Positions 8,501 to 17,853 of a stretch of 64,000 bases of DNA are shown here, piece after piece. Location: positions 1 to 64,000 of the forward strand of contig JBBRXX010000025.1 of assembly GCA_038238245.1 (NCBI GenBank). Reading direction: 5' to 3'. The translations under genes and the position numbers were made by a program. Origin of the DNA: DASQHW01 sp038238245. GTDB lineage: Bacteria > Actinomycetota > Acidimicrobiia > IMCC26256 > PALSA-610. The notes beneath the pieces are model-generated. The model made no database searches. It saw only the letters and a list, made by a program, of their open reading frames with translations, and was not told where the DNA came from. How positions within the stretch are numbered: the first letter of the stretch is position 1; every line of letters begins with the position of its first letter.

Positions 8501-8590
8501 ATGAGCGCGCGTAGAGAGGCGGGTATCCCGCCGAACAGCAAGCGGGGCCCAGCGGCCCGGCGCCGAAGGCGCCAAGAGCGGCAAACATGA
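8501..8590 (+). other. Possible 29-codon ORF in a hairpin-rich spacer
   Basis: An ATG at 8501 opens a 29-codon frame rich in Arg and Pro, and its TGA overlaps the ATG of the glycosyltransferase (ATGA at 8587-8590). The spacer holds two short perfect hairpins, GGCGGG-tat-CCCGCC and GGCGCC-gaa-GGCGCC, and the words ATGAGCGC and AGAGA recur at both ends. It may be a coupling leader, or simply a repeat-like spacer with an incidental frame. I favour the latter. Confidence 0.25.
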
Positions 8591-9330
8591 GCGCAGAGAC
8601 CAGCCCGCACATCTCTGTCGTCATGCCGGCGTTCAACGAGGTCGACATTCTCGCGACCTCCGTGAAGGAAGTCGTCGCCGGGTTGCGCGACCGCGGCGAC
8701 TCCTTCGAGGTCATCATCGTCGAGAACGGCTCGACCGACCGCACGCTGGCGCTCGCCTCTGAGATCGCGGCGGAGATGCCCGAGGTGCGTGTCGAGCACC
8801 AAGACGAGGCGAACTACGGCCGGGCGCTACGCGCGGGCCTGCTCGGGGCACGGGGCGATGTGGTCGTCAACTTCGACGCCGACTACTTCGACCTCGACTT
8901 CCTCGACGCCGCGGTTGCGAAGGTGCTCGATCCTGCCGGCCCCGCGATCGTGGTCGGCTCGAAGCGCGGGGTCGGCGCGACCGACACGCGGGTGCCGTTG
9001 CGCAAGATCGCGACGTGGGCCTTCAGCATGATCCTCCGTATCTTGTTCGGGCTGAAGCTCTCGGACACACACGGCATGAAGGCGCTCCGCCGCTCGGCGG
9101 TGGTGACGCTTGCCGCCCGTTGCTTCTCGGGGCAGGACCTCTTCGACACCGAGCTGATCCTGCGCGTCGAGCGCGAGGGGCTCGGCGTCGATGAGCTCCC
9201 CGTCACCTGCCACGAGCTGCGCCCGGCCCGCAGCTCGTTCCTCTCCCGCGTACCTCGTACGCTGCGCGGTCTGTGCAGGCTCCGCATCGCGATGTGGCGG
9301 GAGAAAAAGGTGGAACTCGCCCGGGTCTGA
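8587..9330 (+). CDS. Glycosyltransferase family 2 (polyprenol-phosphate sugar transferase-like)
   Basis: A 247-residue GT-A fold enzyme. 'ISVVMPAFNEVDIL' (9-22) begins the nucleotide-binding part, 'IIVENGSTDRT' follows, and 'VNFDADYFD' near 97-105 carries the DxD-type metal site. There is no transmembrane tail beyond one hydrophobic stretch near 141-160 (TWAFSMILRILFGLKL), so it resembles the short DPM1-like class that loads a sugar onto polyprenyl phosphate or transfers it to an acceptor. It lies between the GH84 gene and nagA and overlaps the latter's N-terminus, but a link to amino-sugar metabolism is only inferred. Confidence 0.82.
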   Translation: MSAETSPHISVVMPAFNEVDILATSVKEVVAGLRDRGDSFEVIIVENGSTDRTLALASEIAAEMPEVRVEHQDEANYGRALRAGLLGARGDVVVNFDADYFDLDFLDAAVAKVLDPAGPAIVVGSKRGVGATDTRVPLRKIATWAFSMILRILFGLKLSDTHGMKALRRSAVVTLAARCFSGQDLFDTELILRVEREGLGVDELPVTCHELRPARSSFLSRVPRTLRGLCRLRIAMWREKKVELARV

Positions 9331-10388
9331 CGCTGGCATGCGCTCGCGTCGTCAACGGCGAGGGCGGCGTGTCGGGCACACCGGCGTGGGTGTCGATCGC
9401 CGACGGTCGCGTGATCGCGTCCGGCACGGGAGCTGCCCCTCCCGGCGCGATCGACCTCGAGGACGCGCTGCTCGCGCCGGGCTTCCTCGACCTCCAGGTG
9501 AACGGCACGGGTTCCGTCGACTTCGCGACCGCATCCGTCGACGAGGTCGTCGCCGCGGTCGACGAGCTGGTGGCTCGCGGCACCACCGGGGTGTTGCTCA
9601 CGCTCTGTACGGCGCCGCTCGACGCGTACGACGGCATGCTCCAGCGCGCGGCTGCGGTGCACGCGGCGCGGCCCTACGCCGTGCTCGGCGTGCACCTGGA
9701 AGGCCCGTTCCTCGGTGGCGCGCCCGGCGCCCACCCGGTCGCGTTGTTGCGTCTCACGGATCTCGCCTTCCTGCAACATGTGTGTGATGCCTACGGCCCG
9801 TTGGTGCGGCTCGTCACGCTCGCACCGGAGGCAGACCCCGAGCTCCGGGCGACGCGCGCACTGGTCGAGCGAGGTGTGGTCGTGGCGCTCGGACACTCGA
9901 CCGTGGACTTCGACGGTGCGCTCGGGGCGGCCGACGCCGGCGCGTGTCTGGTGACGCACTGCTTCAACGGCATGGGCCCGCTCCATCACCGCGCGCCGGG
10001 GCTCGCGGGTGCGGCACTGACCGAGCCCCGGCTCGTGCCGTCACTGATCGCCGACTTCGTGCACGTGCACCCCGCGGTCGTCAAGATCGCGCTCGGCGCC
10101 CGCCCCGACGCGGTCGTGGTCAGCGACGCCGTCCGCGCCGACATGACGCAGCTCGCGGACGGCACGCTCGCGGGCTCAACGCTGACGATGGACGTCGCCC
10201 TTCGCAACGTTGCCTCTCTCGGATTCGCGATCGGGCGCGCGGCGCGGCACCTGACCGGCAATCCGGCCCGCGTACTCGGTCTCGCCGAACGGGGCCGTGT
10301 CGCCCCGGGGGCGCGGGCGGATCTCGTTGCGCTCGATCCCGAGACATTCGCGGTGCGCGCGGTGTGGGTCGCGGGAGCACGGGTGTGA
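9294..10388 (+). CDS. nagA: N-acetylglucosamine-6-phosphate deacetylase
   Basis: An amidohydrolase-superfamily enzyme converting GlcNAc-6-P to glucosamine-6-P and acetate. Seen: 'LAPGFLDLQVNGTGSVDF' (start of the barrel), 'GVHLEGPFL' with the metal-ligand Glu, 'VVALGHST' with a ligand His, 'THCFNGM' where the family usually has THLFNAM, and 'VVVSDAVRADM' with the catalytic Asp (usually TDA). The start is uncertain: the recognisable protein begins 'LTLACARVVNGEG' at 9327 (CTG); in-frame GTG 9294 and ATG 9273 lie inside the glycosyltransferase gene. With the broken GH84 upstream it forms an amino-sugar salvage block; its stop overlaps lutA by 4 bp. Confidence 0.85.
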   Translation: MAGEKGGTRPGLTLACARVVNGEGGVSGTPAWVSIADGRVIASGTGAAPPGAIDLEDALLAPGFLDLQVNGTGSVDFATASVDEVVAAVDELVARGTTGVLLTLCTAPLDAYDGMLQRAAAVHAARPYAVLGVHLEGPFLGGAPGAHPVALLRLTDLAFLQHVCDAYGPLVRLVTLAPEADPELRATRALVERGVVVALGHSTVDFDGALGAADAGACLVTHCFNGMGPLHHRAPGLAGAALTEPRLVPSLIADFVHVHPAVVKIALGARPDAVVVSDAVRADMTQLADGTLAGSTLTMDVALRNVASLGFAIGRAARHLTGNPARVLGLAERGRVAPGARADLVALDPETFAVRAVWVAGARV

Positions 10389-11110
10389 CCACCCGCGTCG
10401 CGTTGTTCGTCACGTGCGTTGCCGACCAGTTGTTCCCCGACACGGGCATGGCGACCGTGCGCGTGCTCGAAGCGGCCGGGGTGCGCGTCGAGTTCCCGGC
10501 CGCCCAAACGTGTTGCGGTCAGCCGGCGTATACCGCGGGCGCACCCGACGCGGCCGCACGTCTCGCGCGCCACCACCTCGACGTGTTCGCGCCGTACGAC
10601 GCGGTCGTGACGCCCAGCGGATCGTGTGCGGCAATGGTGCGGCTCCACTTCGCGGAGCTGCTGCCCGACCGCCACGACGAGGTCGATGCGCTCGCGGCCC
10701 GCACGTTCGAGCTCTCGGAATATCTCGTCGATGTGTTGGGAGTCGACGACGTCGGCGCCCGGCTCGACGCCCCCGTCACCGTGCACGATGCGTGCCACGG
10801 GCTGCGTGGTCTGCGGATCGCCGGCGCACCCCGCACGCTGCTCCGGCGCGCAGGCGCGACGCTGGTGGAGATGACCGAAGCCGACACGTGCTGCGGTTTC
10901 GGCGGCGTGTTCTCGCTGGGCTATCCCGAGGTGTCGACGCGTCTCGCCGACGCCAAACTGGATCACGCCCGCGCGACCGAGACGCGCTGGCTGGTGAGCA
11001 CCGACCTCGCGTGCTTGATGCACTTGGATGCGCGCCGAAAGCGGACGCGTGCACCCGGGCCGGAGCCCGTGCACCTCGCCGACCTGCTCGCGTCCGCGTT
11101 GCCGAAATGA
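10385..11110 (+). CDS. lutA: Lactate utilisation protein A (Fe-S subunit)
   Basis: A 241-residue protein of the LutA/LldE family, the cysteine-rich (CCG-domain) subunit of the three-part L-lactate dehydrogenase LutABC. Two CCG modules are visible: 'QTCCGQPAYTAG' near 40 and 'ADTCCGFGGVFS' near 167, each with a partner cysteine motif ('TPSGSCAAM' and 'VHDACHGLRGL'). The GTG at 10385 overlaps the nagA stop (GTGA), and lutB and lutC follow directly, so the four genes probably form one operon. Confidence 0.92.
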   Translation: MTTRVALFVTCVADQLFPDTGMATVRVLEAAGVRVEFPAAQTCCGQPAYTAGAPDAAARLARHHLDVFAPYDAVVTPSGSCAAMVRLHFAELLPDRHDEVDALAARTFELSEYLVDVLGVDDVGARLDAPVTVHDACHGLRGLRIAGAPRTLLRRAGATLVEMTEADTCCGFGGVFSLGYPEVSTRLADAKLDHARATETRWLVSTDLACLMHLDARRKRTRAPGPEPVHLADLLASALPK

Positions 11111-11123
11111 CCGGCGGGTCGAC

Positions 11124-12494
11124 GTGAGCGGTCACCGCGTCACGACGCCGGGCCGCGACTTCCACGAGCGCACCGCTCGTGCCGTCGCCGACCCGGAGCT
11201 CCAGCACGCATTGCGCAACCTCGATCGCCGTTTGCGCACCGCCGAGGAGGTCGCGACCGCGCATCCGGACTGGAAGGAGCGTGCGGCCGCGATCCGGCGG
11301 GAGACGCTCGCCGACCTCGACGGTTGGCTGACGCGACTCGAGCGTGCGCTCGTCGACCGCGGCATGCAGGTACACCACGCCGAGACCGCGGACGACGCAC
11401 GCGAGATCGTGCTCGATATCGCGCGCGCGCATGGCGCGCGCACGGTCGTGAAAGGCAAGTCGATGGCGACCGAGGAGATCGACCTCGGTACCGCGCTCGA
11501 GGCAGCGGGGATGCGCGCCATCGAGACCGACCTCGGCGAATACATCGTGCAGCTCGCAGGCGAGCGGCCGTCGCACATGATCACGCCCGCGATCCACAAG
11601 ACGCTTCCGCAGATTCGTGACGTGCTCGCGCGGGAAGCGGGACACGACCTGCCCGTCGACCGGGAAGCACTCACCGCGTGGGCACGCGAGCGGCTGCGCA
11701 CCGAGTTCCTCCGGGCCGACCTCGGGATCACCGGCGTCAATTTTGCGGCTGCGGACACGGGCACGCTCGTGCTCGTGACGAACGAAGGCAACGGCCGGTA
11801 CTGCACGACACTGCCGCGCGTGCACGTCGCGGTGATGCCGGTGGAGAAGGTCGTGCCGCGACTTGCCGACGTCGCGGTGCTGCTCCCGCTCCTCACTTCT
11901 CACGCGACCGGGCAGCGCCTCTCGAACTACGTCACGATGCTTTCGGGACCCCGCGGCGCGGACGAGGTCGACGGCCCCGACGAGCTGCATGTCGTATTCC
12001 TCGACAACCGGCGCCGGGCGCTGCTCGGCACGCAGTTCGAGGACATGTTGGCGTGCATCCGCTGCGGGGCGTGCCTGAACGTGTGCCCGGTCTACCGTCA
12101 CGTCAGCGGCCACGCGTACGACGCCGTGTACTCGGGGCCCATGGGCAAGGTGCTGACGCCGCTGCTGTCGGGAGGAACGGAAGGCGCCGATCTGCCCTTC
12201 GGTTCGTCGCTGTGCCGGGCCTGCAATGACGCGTGCCCCGTACAGATCCCGCTCGCGGACATGATCGTGCAACTACGCGCGGACACCACGGCCGCACGGC
12301 GAGTACGTCCGGCATGGCAGGCCTGGGCCCGCGCGTGGGCTTCGCCGCGCTCGTACCGGGCGACGACCTTCGTGGCGCGCGCTGGCGCCCGGTTGCTGCC
12401 GCGACGGCTGGTCCGCGGTTGGACGGCGACTCGCGACCTTCCGATGCCGGCGCGAGTGCCGTTCCGGAACCGCTGGGACCGCGAACGCTCATGA
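11124..12494 (+). CDS. lutB: Lactate utilisation protein B (ferredoxin-type subunit)
   Basis: A 456-residue LutB homolog with an N-terminal LUD domain ('VVKGKSMATEEIDL' at 108-121, 'AAADTGTLVLVTNEGNGR') and a C-terminal pair of cysteine clusters: CIRCGACLNVCP at 311-322 (Cys311, 314, 317, 321) and 'LCRACNDACP' with Cys364, 367 and 371. These should bind [4Fe-4S] clusters that pass electrons from lactate. I chose the GTG at 11124, which is 13 bp after the lutA stop and in frame to 12494. Its stop overlaps the lutC ATG (ATGA). Confidence 0.93.
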   Translation: MSGHRVTTPGRDFHERTARAVADPELQHALRNLDRRLRTAEEVATAHPDWKERAAAIRRETLADLDGWLTRLERALVDRGMQVHHAETADDAREIVLDIARAHGARTVVKGKSMATEEIDLGTALEAAGMRAIETDLGEYIVQLAGERPSHMITPAIHKTLPQIRDVLAREAGHDLPVDREALTAWARERLRTEFLRADLGITGVNFAAADTGTLVLVTNEGNGRYCTTLPRVHVAVMPVEKVVPRLADVAVLLPLLTSHATGQRLSNYVTMLSGPRGADEVDGPDELHVVFLDNRRRALLGTQFEDMLACIRCGACLNVCPVYRHVSGHAYDAVYSGPMGKVLTPLLSGGTEGADLPFGSSLCRACNDACPVQIPLADMIVQLRADTTAARRVRPAWQAWARAWASPRSYRATTFVARAGARLLPRRLVRGWTATRDLPMPARVPFRNRWDRERS

Positions 12495-13015
12495 TCGAGC
12501 GCTTCATCGAAGAGCTGCACACGAACGCGTGCGTCGTGCACGGCCCGATGCAGGTTTCGGTCGCACGGGGCGTAGTCGTCGAGCGAGCGCGCGCGGCGGG
12601 TGCGAAGGTGGCATGCAACGGCGATGTCGCCGTTCCCGCGCTCGCGCAGGAACTTCGCGACGCGGGGCTCGACGTGATCACTCCCGATCAGGATGCGTGG
12701 TCGACCCTCCTCGCGGGCGCGGATGCCGGCATCACGGGCGCCCGGATCGCCGTCGCCGATCCCGCGGCGATCGGCCTTGCCGCCGCGCCCGGATCACCGC
12801 GTGCGACGAGCCTCGTGCCCCACACCCACCTGTGCCTGTTGCGCGTCGCCGACGTCGTGCCGACGCTGGCCGACGCGTTCGGGCAGGTCGTCGAGCGCGG
12901 TCTGCCGAGCGCGTTGACGTGGATCTCCGGGCCGAGCCGTACCGGCGACCTCGAGATGATCCTCACGCTGGGCGTGCACGGCCCGCGCGCGGTCGAGGTC
13001 GTCCTCATCGCGTGA
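12491..13015 (+). CDS. lutC: Lactate utilisation protein C (LUD domain)
   Basis: A 174-residue LUD-domain protein, the third subunit of the LutABC lactate oxidation system. 'GADAGITGARIAVADPAAIG' near 77-96 and 'ISGPSRTGDLEMILTLGVHG' near 149-168 are the family's conserved blocks. The ATG at 12491 overlaps the lutB stop by 4 bp. It is somewhat shorter at the N-terminus than many LutC proteins, which often have about 200-230 residues. Confidence 0.92.
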   Translation: MIERFIEELHTNACVVHGPMQVSVARGVVVERARAAGAKVACNGDVAVPALAQELRDAGLDVITPDQDAWSTLLAGADAGITGARIAVADPAAIGLAAAPGSPRATSLVPHTHLCLLRVADVVPTLADAFGQVVERGLPSALTWISGPSRTGDLEMILTLGVHGPRAVEVVLIA

Positions 13016-13064
13016 CCCGTGCCGGGGCCTGCCGCGCGGGAGCGACGGGTAGGGTCGCGCGCTG

Positions 13065-13454
13065 ATGGAGATCGTTGCGGCACTTTTCGTCGAGAACATC
13101 GACTTTCGCCAGGTTGCCGGTCCCTCGACGCGGATCGACATCACCGGCGCGTTCTTCTCGACGGCCGTGCCCGCGTATCCCGCCCAGCTCACCCCGCATC
13201 TGGTCGTGCTCGTCCGGGCGCCGCAGGACAGCGACGGAAACGCCACCCTCGAGACGGTGTTCGTCCGCGCCGACGGGACCGAGGCCGGCCGCAATGCGCA
13301 GACCTTCTTCGTCGACCCAGGGAAGTTCGGTTACCGCCTCGTCAAGGGCGAGCTGGACTTCCCCGAGCCGGGCACGATCGAGGCGAAATGCACGATCCTG
13401 GAGAGCGGCTCGTCGGTGGCGGTGCCGCTCACGGCCCTCCCGAACCCCAGCTGA
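13065..13454 (+). CDS. Conserved hypothetical protein (beta-rich, about 130 residues)
   Basis: A 129-residue soluble protein beginning MEIVAALFVENIDFRQ, with alternating hydrophobic residues that suggest a beta-sandwich. There is no signal peptide, membrane segment or recognisable catalytic motif. It resembles small DUF6941-type proteins in the opening pattern and length, but I cannot confirm this. A TAGGGT hexamer at 13050-13055 ends 9 nt before the ATG, so it has its own promoter separate from lutABC. Confidence 0.65.
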   Translation: MEIVAALFVENIDFRQVAGPSTRIDITGAFFSTAVPAYPAQLTPHLVVLVRAPQDSDGNATLETVFVRADGTEAGRNAQTFFVDPGKFGYRLVKGELDFPEPGTIEAKCTILESGSSVAVPLTALPNPS

Positions 13455-13505
13455 ACCCATCTTGACCCTCAACCTGGTCTCCCGGCACGCCGACGCCAAC
13501 AAGGA

Positions 13506-14660
13506 ATGGACCTCGTGAACCGCTATGCGGCGGCGCTGTCGCTCCATCCGATGCCGGTCGAGGCGGTTGGGGAGGTCGCCGGTGAAATCCTGGAACGTTT
13601 CGACGGCGTCCGACCCGACCTGCTGGTGTGCTTCGCATCGCCGCATCACGTCGGGGCGTTCGACGATGTCGTCGGCGGGCTTCGCAAGCTGCTCGAACCC
13701 GAGGTGATGATCGGCTGCACCGCGGTCGGCGTGGCGGGCGGCGGCGTCGAGGTCGAAGCCGGCGCAGGGCTGTCCGTGCTCGCGGCAAGCTTCGGGGCGG
13801 GCCGGGTCGACGGCGTGGTGCTCGAGGCCCGTGAGACCGACGACGGCATGGCGATCGTCGGGTGGCCGGACTCGGTACCTGCACGGGGCACGTTGCTGAT
13901 GCTGGCTGACCCGTTCTCGTTCCCGGTCGCGGACTTCCTCGCGCTGTGCAACGCCCAGGTGCCGGAGCTGACGATCGTGGGCGGCCTGGCGTCGGCGGGC
14001 ACGCGACCGGACACGAACCGCCTCGTCCTCGACGGCCAGGTGGTCCGTGGGGGCGCGGTCGCGCTGCTGTGCTCGGACGACGTGCCGGTCCGCCCGGTCG
14101 TCTCCCAGGGCTGCCGGCCGATCGGCGATCCGTTCACGGTCACACGGTCGGAGCGCAACCTGGTCTACGAGCTCGCCGGGATGCCCGCGATGACGCGCCT
14201 GCAGGAGCTCGTGCAGGCGGCGAGCGAGGACGAGCGGGAGCTCATGCGCGAGGGACTGCACGTCGGTCTCGTCGTCGACGAGCACAAGCTCGACTTCACC
14301 CGCGGTGACTTCCTCGTGCGCAATGTCCTCGGCGCCGATCAGCGCAGCGGCGCGCTCGCGATCGGCGAGCGGGTCGACGTCGGCACCACCGTGCAGTTCC
14401 AGGTACGCGATGCGGACGCCGCCGACGACGACCTGCGTGCGCTCCTCAACGGCGTGCAAGGCGACGCCGCGCTGCTGTTCACGTGCAACGGGCGCGGCAC
14501 CCATCTCTTCCCGGAGGCCAATCACGACGCGGGCACGATCGAGGAGCTCCTCGGGACGCTGCCACTCGCAGGCGCGTTCTGCGCGGGTGAGATCGGACCG
14601 ATCGGCGGCCGGAACTTCCTGCACGGCTTCACGGCCTCGCTGCTCGTCTTCGAACGGTAA
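13506..14660 (+). CDS. FIST domain sensory protein
   Basis: A 384-residue protein made only of FIST_N (about 1-200) and FIST_C (about 215-375). Landmarks include 'MIGCTAVGVAGGGVEVE', 'TIVGGLASAG', 'GTTVQFQVRDADAADDDLRA' and 'ALLFTCNGRGTHLFPEANHD'. FIST domains are thought to bind small ligands such as amino acids, usually ahead of kinase or cyclase domains. Here the domain stands alone with no output domain, so a partner must be encoded elsewhere or the protein acts as a binding protein. The ATG at 13506 has an AAGGA ribosome-binding site 5 bp upstream. Confidence 0.85.
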   Translation: MDLVNRYAAALSLHPMPVEAVGEVAGEILERFDGVRPDLLVCFASPHHVGAFDDVVGGLRKLLEPEVMIGCTAVGVAGGGVEVEAGAGLSVLAASFGAGRVDGVVLEARETDDGMAIVGWPDSVPARGTLLMLADPFSFPVADFLALCNAQVPELTIVGGLASAGTRPDTNRLVLDGQVVRGGAVALLCSDDVPVRPVVSQGCRPIGDPFTVTRSERNLVYELAGMPAMTRLQELVQAASEDERELMREGLHVGLVVDEHKLDFTRGDFLVRNVLGADQRSGALAIGERVDVGTTVQFQVRDADAADDDLRALLNGVQGDAALLFTCNGRGTHLFPEANHDAGTIEELLGTLPLAGAFCAGEIGPIGGRNFLHGFTASLLVFER

Positions 14661-14746
14661 AGATGCTGCCTGGTCGCGCCCGGCCACTTCTCGGGTGCGG
14701 AACTGGGTAGCACCTAGTCTCGCGAGGGCGTCAGAAAGGGGCCGAC

Positions 14747-16711
14747 GTGGCTGACGATCTCGAACAGCTCGCGATCAACGTGATCCGCGGGCTCGCGATG
14801 GACGCGGTGCAGAAGGCCAACTCCGGACACCCGGGAACGCCGATGGCGCTGGCGCCGCTCGCGCACGTGCTGTGGACGCGGGTCATGAAGTACGACGCGT
14901 CCGCCCCTGACTGGCCCGATCGCGATCGCTTCGTGCTCTCCGCCGGCCACGCGTCGATGCTGCTGTACTCGATGCTCTTCCTCACCGGTTACGGCCTCGA
15001 GCTCGACGACATCCGTCAGTTCCGGCAGTTCGGCTCGCGAACGCCCGGACACCCCGAGTACCGGCACACGAAGGGCGTCGAGATCACCACGGGTCCGCTG
15101 GGCCAGGGCTTCGCGAACTCGGTCGGCATGGCGATCGACGAGAAGCACCTTCGTGCCCGCTTCGGTGCCGAGCTGTGCGACCACCACGTGTTCGGCATCT
15201 GCAGCGACGGCGACTTCATGGAGGGCATCAGCCACGAGGCCGCGTCGCTGGCCGGGCACTACGAGCTCGGCCGCATGGTGTTCGTGTACGACGACAACCA
15301 CATCACGATCGACGGACCGACCGAGCTCGCGTACAGCGACGACGTCCCCGGACGGTTCGAGGCGTACGGCTGGCACGTCGTGCAGCTCGGCGAAGCCGCG
15401 AACGATCTCGACGCGCTCGAAGCCGGCCTCCGCCAGGGAATGGCCGAGGAGACCCGCCCGTCGCTGGTCATCGTGCGTTCACACATCGGGTACCCGGCGC
15501 CGAACTTCACCGACTCCGAGAAGGCGCACGGCAGCCCGCTCGGCGCCGACGAAGTCGCGCGCACCAAGGAGATCCTCGGCCTCCCGCCCGAGGAGTTCTT
15601 CGTTCCGGACGACGTGCTGCGCCTCTACCGCGAGGCCGGACGGCGGGGCGCGGCGGCACGCAAGGCATGGGATACGCGTCCCAAGACCGACGAGCACGAG
15701 GCGTGCATCTCGAGCCGGGCGCTGGTCGGCTGGGAGCAGAAGCTTCCGACGTGGCAGACCGGCGAATCGGTCCCGACGCGAACCGCGATCCAGGAAGTGT
15801 TGAGCGCCGTCGTGGACGTCGTGCCGGGCCTGTTCACCGGCTCCGGTGACCTCACCGGCAACACCGGCATGAGTGTGAAGAGTCTCGGCACGTTCACCGC
15901 CGGCGATCCGACGGGCCGCCTCATCCACTACGGGATCCGCGAGCACGCGATGGGCTCGTCGGCGAACGGTATGGCGGTGTCGGGGCTGGTGCCGTGTGTC
16001 GCCACGTTCTTCGTGTTCAGCGACTACATGCGCCCCGCCGTGCGGCTCGCGTCGATCATGCAGGCGAAGGTCTGCTTCGTGTGGACCCACGACTCGGTCG
16101 GCGTCGGCGAAGACGGCCCGACGCACCAACCCGTCGAGCAGCTCGCATCCCTGCGCGCCATGCCGGGCCTGCGGGTGATCCGCCCTGCGGACGCAAACGA
16201 GGTCGCGGCGGCGTGGCGCGTGCACCTCGACGGCGAAGGCCCGACCGGCCTCCTGCTCACCCGCCAGAAAGTTCCCGTGCTCGACGGCACGGCGGAGAGG
16301 GCGGCGGCCGGTGTGCCGCAGGGCGCGTACGTTCTCGTGCCCGAACGAGGCGGATCCGACGCGCGTCCCGACGTCGTGCTCATCGGCACCGGCTCCGAAG
16401 TCTCGGTATGCGTCACGGCCGCGACCCAGCTCGCGGCGCGCGGCGTCTCGGCCCGGGTCGTGTCGATGCCGTCATGGGACCTGTTCGAGGCCCAGCCGGG
16501 TGGATATCGCGTCGACGTGCTCCCGCCCGACGTGCCGACACTCGCGGTCGAAGCCGGGGTGCGCTTCGGATGGGAGCGCTACGCCGACGACGTCGTGAGC
16601 ATCGACCGGTTCGGCGCATCGGCACCGGGTGATGTGGTGATGCGCGAGCTCGGGATCACGCCCGAGCACGCGGTCGAGCGCGCGCTCGCGCTGCTCGGAC
16701 AGGACGCCTGA
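14747..16711 (+). CDS. tkt: Transketolase
   Basis: A 654-residue thiamine-diphosphate enzyme that moves two-carbon units between sugar phosphates in the pentose phosphate pathway. The N-terminal 'NSGHPGTPMALAPLAHVLW', the ThDP/metal motif 'GDGDFMEGISHEAAS' near 145-160, and the pyrimidine-domain 'GEDGPTHQPVEQLASLRAMP' near 457-476 are all intact. The start is GTG 14747 with AAAGGGG upstream; a TAGTCT at 14715-14720 is the probable -10, giving a short leader of about 20 nt, unlike the leaderless genes around it. Transaldolase follows after 10 bp. Confidence 0.96.
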   Translation: MADDLEQLAINVIRGLAMDAVQKANSGHPGTPMALAPLAHVLWTRVMKYDASAPDWPDRDRFVLSAGHASMLLYSMLFLTGYGLELDDIRQFRQFGSRTPGHPEYRHTKGVEITTGPLGQGFANSVGMAIDEKHLRARFGAELCDHHVFGICSDGDFMEGISHEAASLAGHYELGRMVFVYDDNHITIDGPTELAYSDDVPGRFEAYGWHVVQLGEAANDLDALEAGLRQGMAEETRPSLVIVRSHIGYPAPNFTDSEKAHGSPLGADEVARTKEILGLPPEEFFVPDDVLRLYREAGRRGAAARKAWDTRPKTDEHEACISSRALVGWEQKLPTWQTGESVPTRTAIQEVLSAVVDVVPGLFTGSGDLTGNTGMSVKSLGTFTAGDPTGRLIHYGIREHAMGSSANGMAVSGLVPCVATFFVFSDYMRPAVRLASIMQAKVCFVWTHDSVGVGEDGPTHQPVEQLASLRAMPGLRVIRPADANEVAAAWRVHLDGEGPTGLLLTRQKVPVLDGTAERAAAGVPQGAYVLVPERGGSDARPDVVLIGTGSEVSVCVTAATQLAARGVSARVVSMPSWDLFEAQPGGYRVDVLPPDVPTLAVEAGVRFGWERYADDVVSIDRFGASAPGDVVMRELGITPEHAVERALALLGQDA

Positions 16712-16721
16712 AGGAGAGCGC

Positions 16722-17813
16722 ATGCCCAGTGTGGTCGCACGACTCATCGAGCTCGGTCAGAGCCCCTGGTACGACAACCTCACGCGCGCGCTCGCGACCG
16801 GCGGGCTCGACACGTTGATGCGCGAGCACGGGATCCGCGGCGTGACGTCGAATCCGACGATCTTCGAGAAGGCGATGGCGGTCGGCACCGACTACGACGA
16901 CCAGCTCCGGGAGCTCGTCCGCAGTGGGAAGTCGACCGAAGACGCTTACTGGGAGCTGGTCCTCGCCGACATCTCGCACGCGGCCGACCGGTTGCGTCCG
17001 GTGTACGACCAGCTCGACGGGGCCGACGGTTTCGTGTCCGTCGAGGTGTCGCCGAATCTCGCGCACGATACGAAGGGCACGGTCGCGCAGGCACTCGAGC
17101 TGTGGCAGCGGCTCTCCCGGCCGAACGTGATGATCAAGATCCCGGCCACGCCGGCGGGCATCCCGGCGATCACCGAGGTGCTGGCCGCGGGCGTCAACGT
17201 GAACATCACACTCATCTTCAGCCTGCGCCGGTACGAAGAGGTGATCGACGCGTTCGCGGCGGCCTTCGAGCGCCGCCTCGGCCGCAACGAGGACGTCAGC
17301 CGCCTCGCGTCCGTGGCATCGTTCTTCGTGAGTCGGGTCGACACCGAGACCGACCGCCGGCTGCCGGAAGGCTCGCCGCTGCGCGGCAAGGCCGCCGTGG
17401 CGAACGCGAAGCTCGCGTATCAATTGTTCCTCGAGCGGTTCGCGGGCGCGAGTTGGGAGCGTATGGCCGCTGCCGGCGCCCGCACGCAGCGTCCGCTGTG
17501 GGCGTCGACGTCGACGAAGAACCCCGCGTATTCACCGACGCTGTATGTCGACAACCTCATCGGCAAGGACACGGTGAACACCCTGGCCCAAGCCTCGATC
17601 GATGCGCTCTCGCAGGGCGAGGCCGATCTTCGGCCCGAGACGATCGTCGAAGGCGTCGACGCGGCGCGCACGGTGATGACGGATCTCGCCGCTGCCGGCA
17701 TCGACTTCGACGACGTCACGGCGACGCTCGAGCGCGAGGGTGTTGACTCCTTCGCGAAGTCGTTCAACGATGCGCTCGCGACCTTGGACAAGAAGGCCGC
17801 CGAGCTGAAGTAG
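16722..17813 (+). CDS. tal: Transaldolase
   Basis: A 363-residue class-I transaldolase that transfers dihydroxyacetone units in the pentose phosphate pathway. 'GIRGVTSNPTIFEKAM' (39-54) and 'NVMIKIPATPAGIPAI' near 132-147 hold the conserved substrate site, with the Schiff-base lysine in the IKIPAT block; 'SVASFFVSRVDTETD' and 'LWASTSTKNPAY' follow. The length matches the actinobacterial TalB subfamily. It has an AAGGAGA ribosome-binding site in the 10-bp gap after tkt, so the two form an operon. Confidence 0.95.
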   Translation: MPSVVARLIELGQSPWYDNLTRALATGGLDTLMREHGIRGVTSNPTIFEKAMAVGTDYDDQLRELVRSGKSTEDAYWELVLADISHAADRLRPVYDQLDGADGFVSVEVSPNLAHDTKGTVAQALELWQRLSRPNVMIKIPATPAGIPAITEVLAAGVNVNITLIFSLRRYEEVIDAFAAAFERRLGRNEDVSRLASVASFFVSRVDTETDRRLPEGSPLRGKAAVANAKLAYQLFLERFAGASWERMAAAGARTQRPLWASTSTKNPAYSPTLYVDNLIGKDTVNTLAQASIDALSQGEADLRPETIVEGVDAARTVMTDLAAAGIDFDDVTATLEREGVDSFAKSFNDALATLDKKAAELK

Positions 17814-17853
17814 GAGTGCGGACGCAACGAAGCAGACAGTAGAGGAGGCCACG

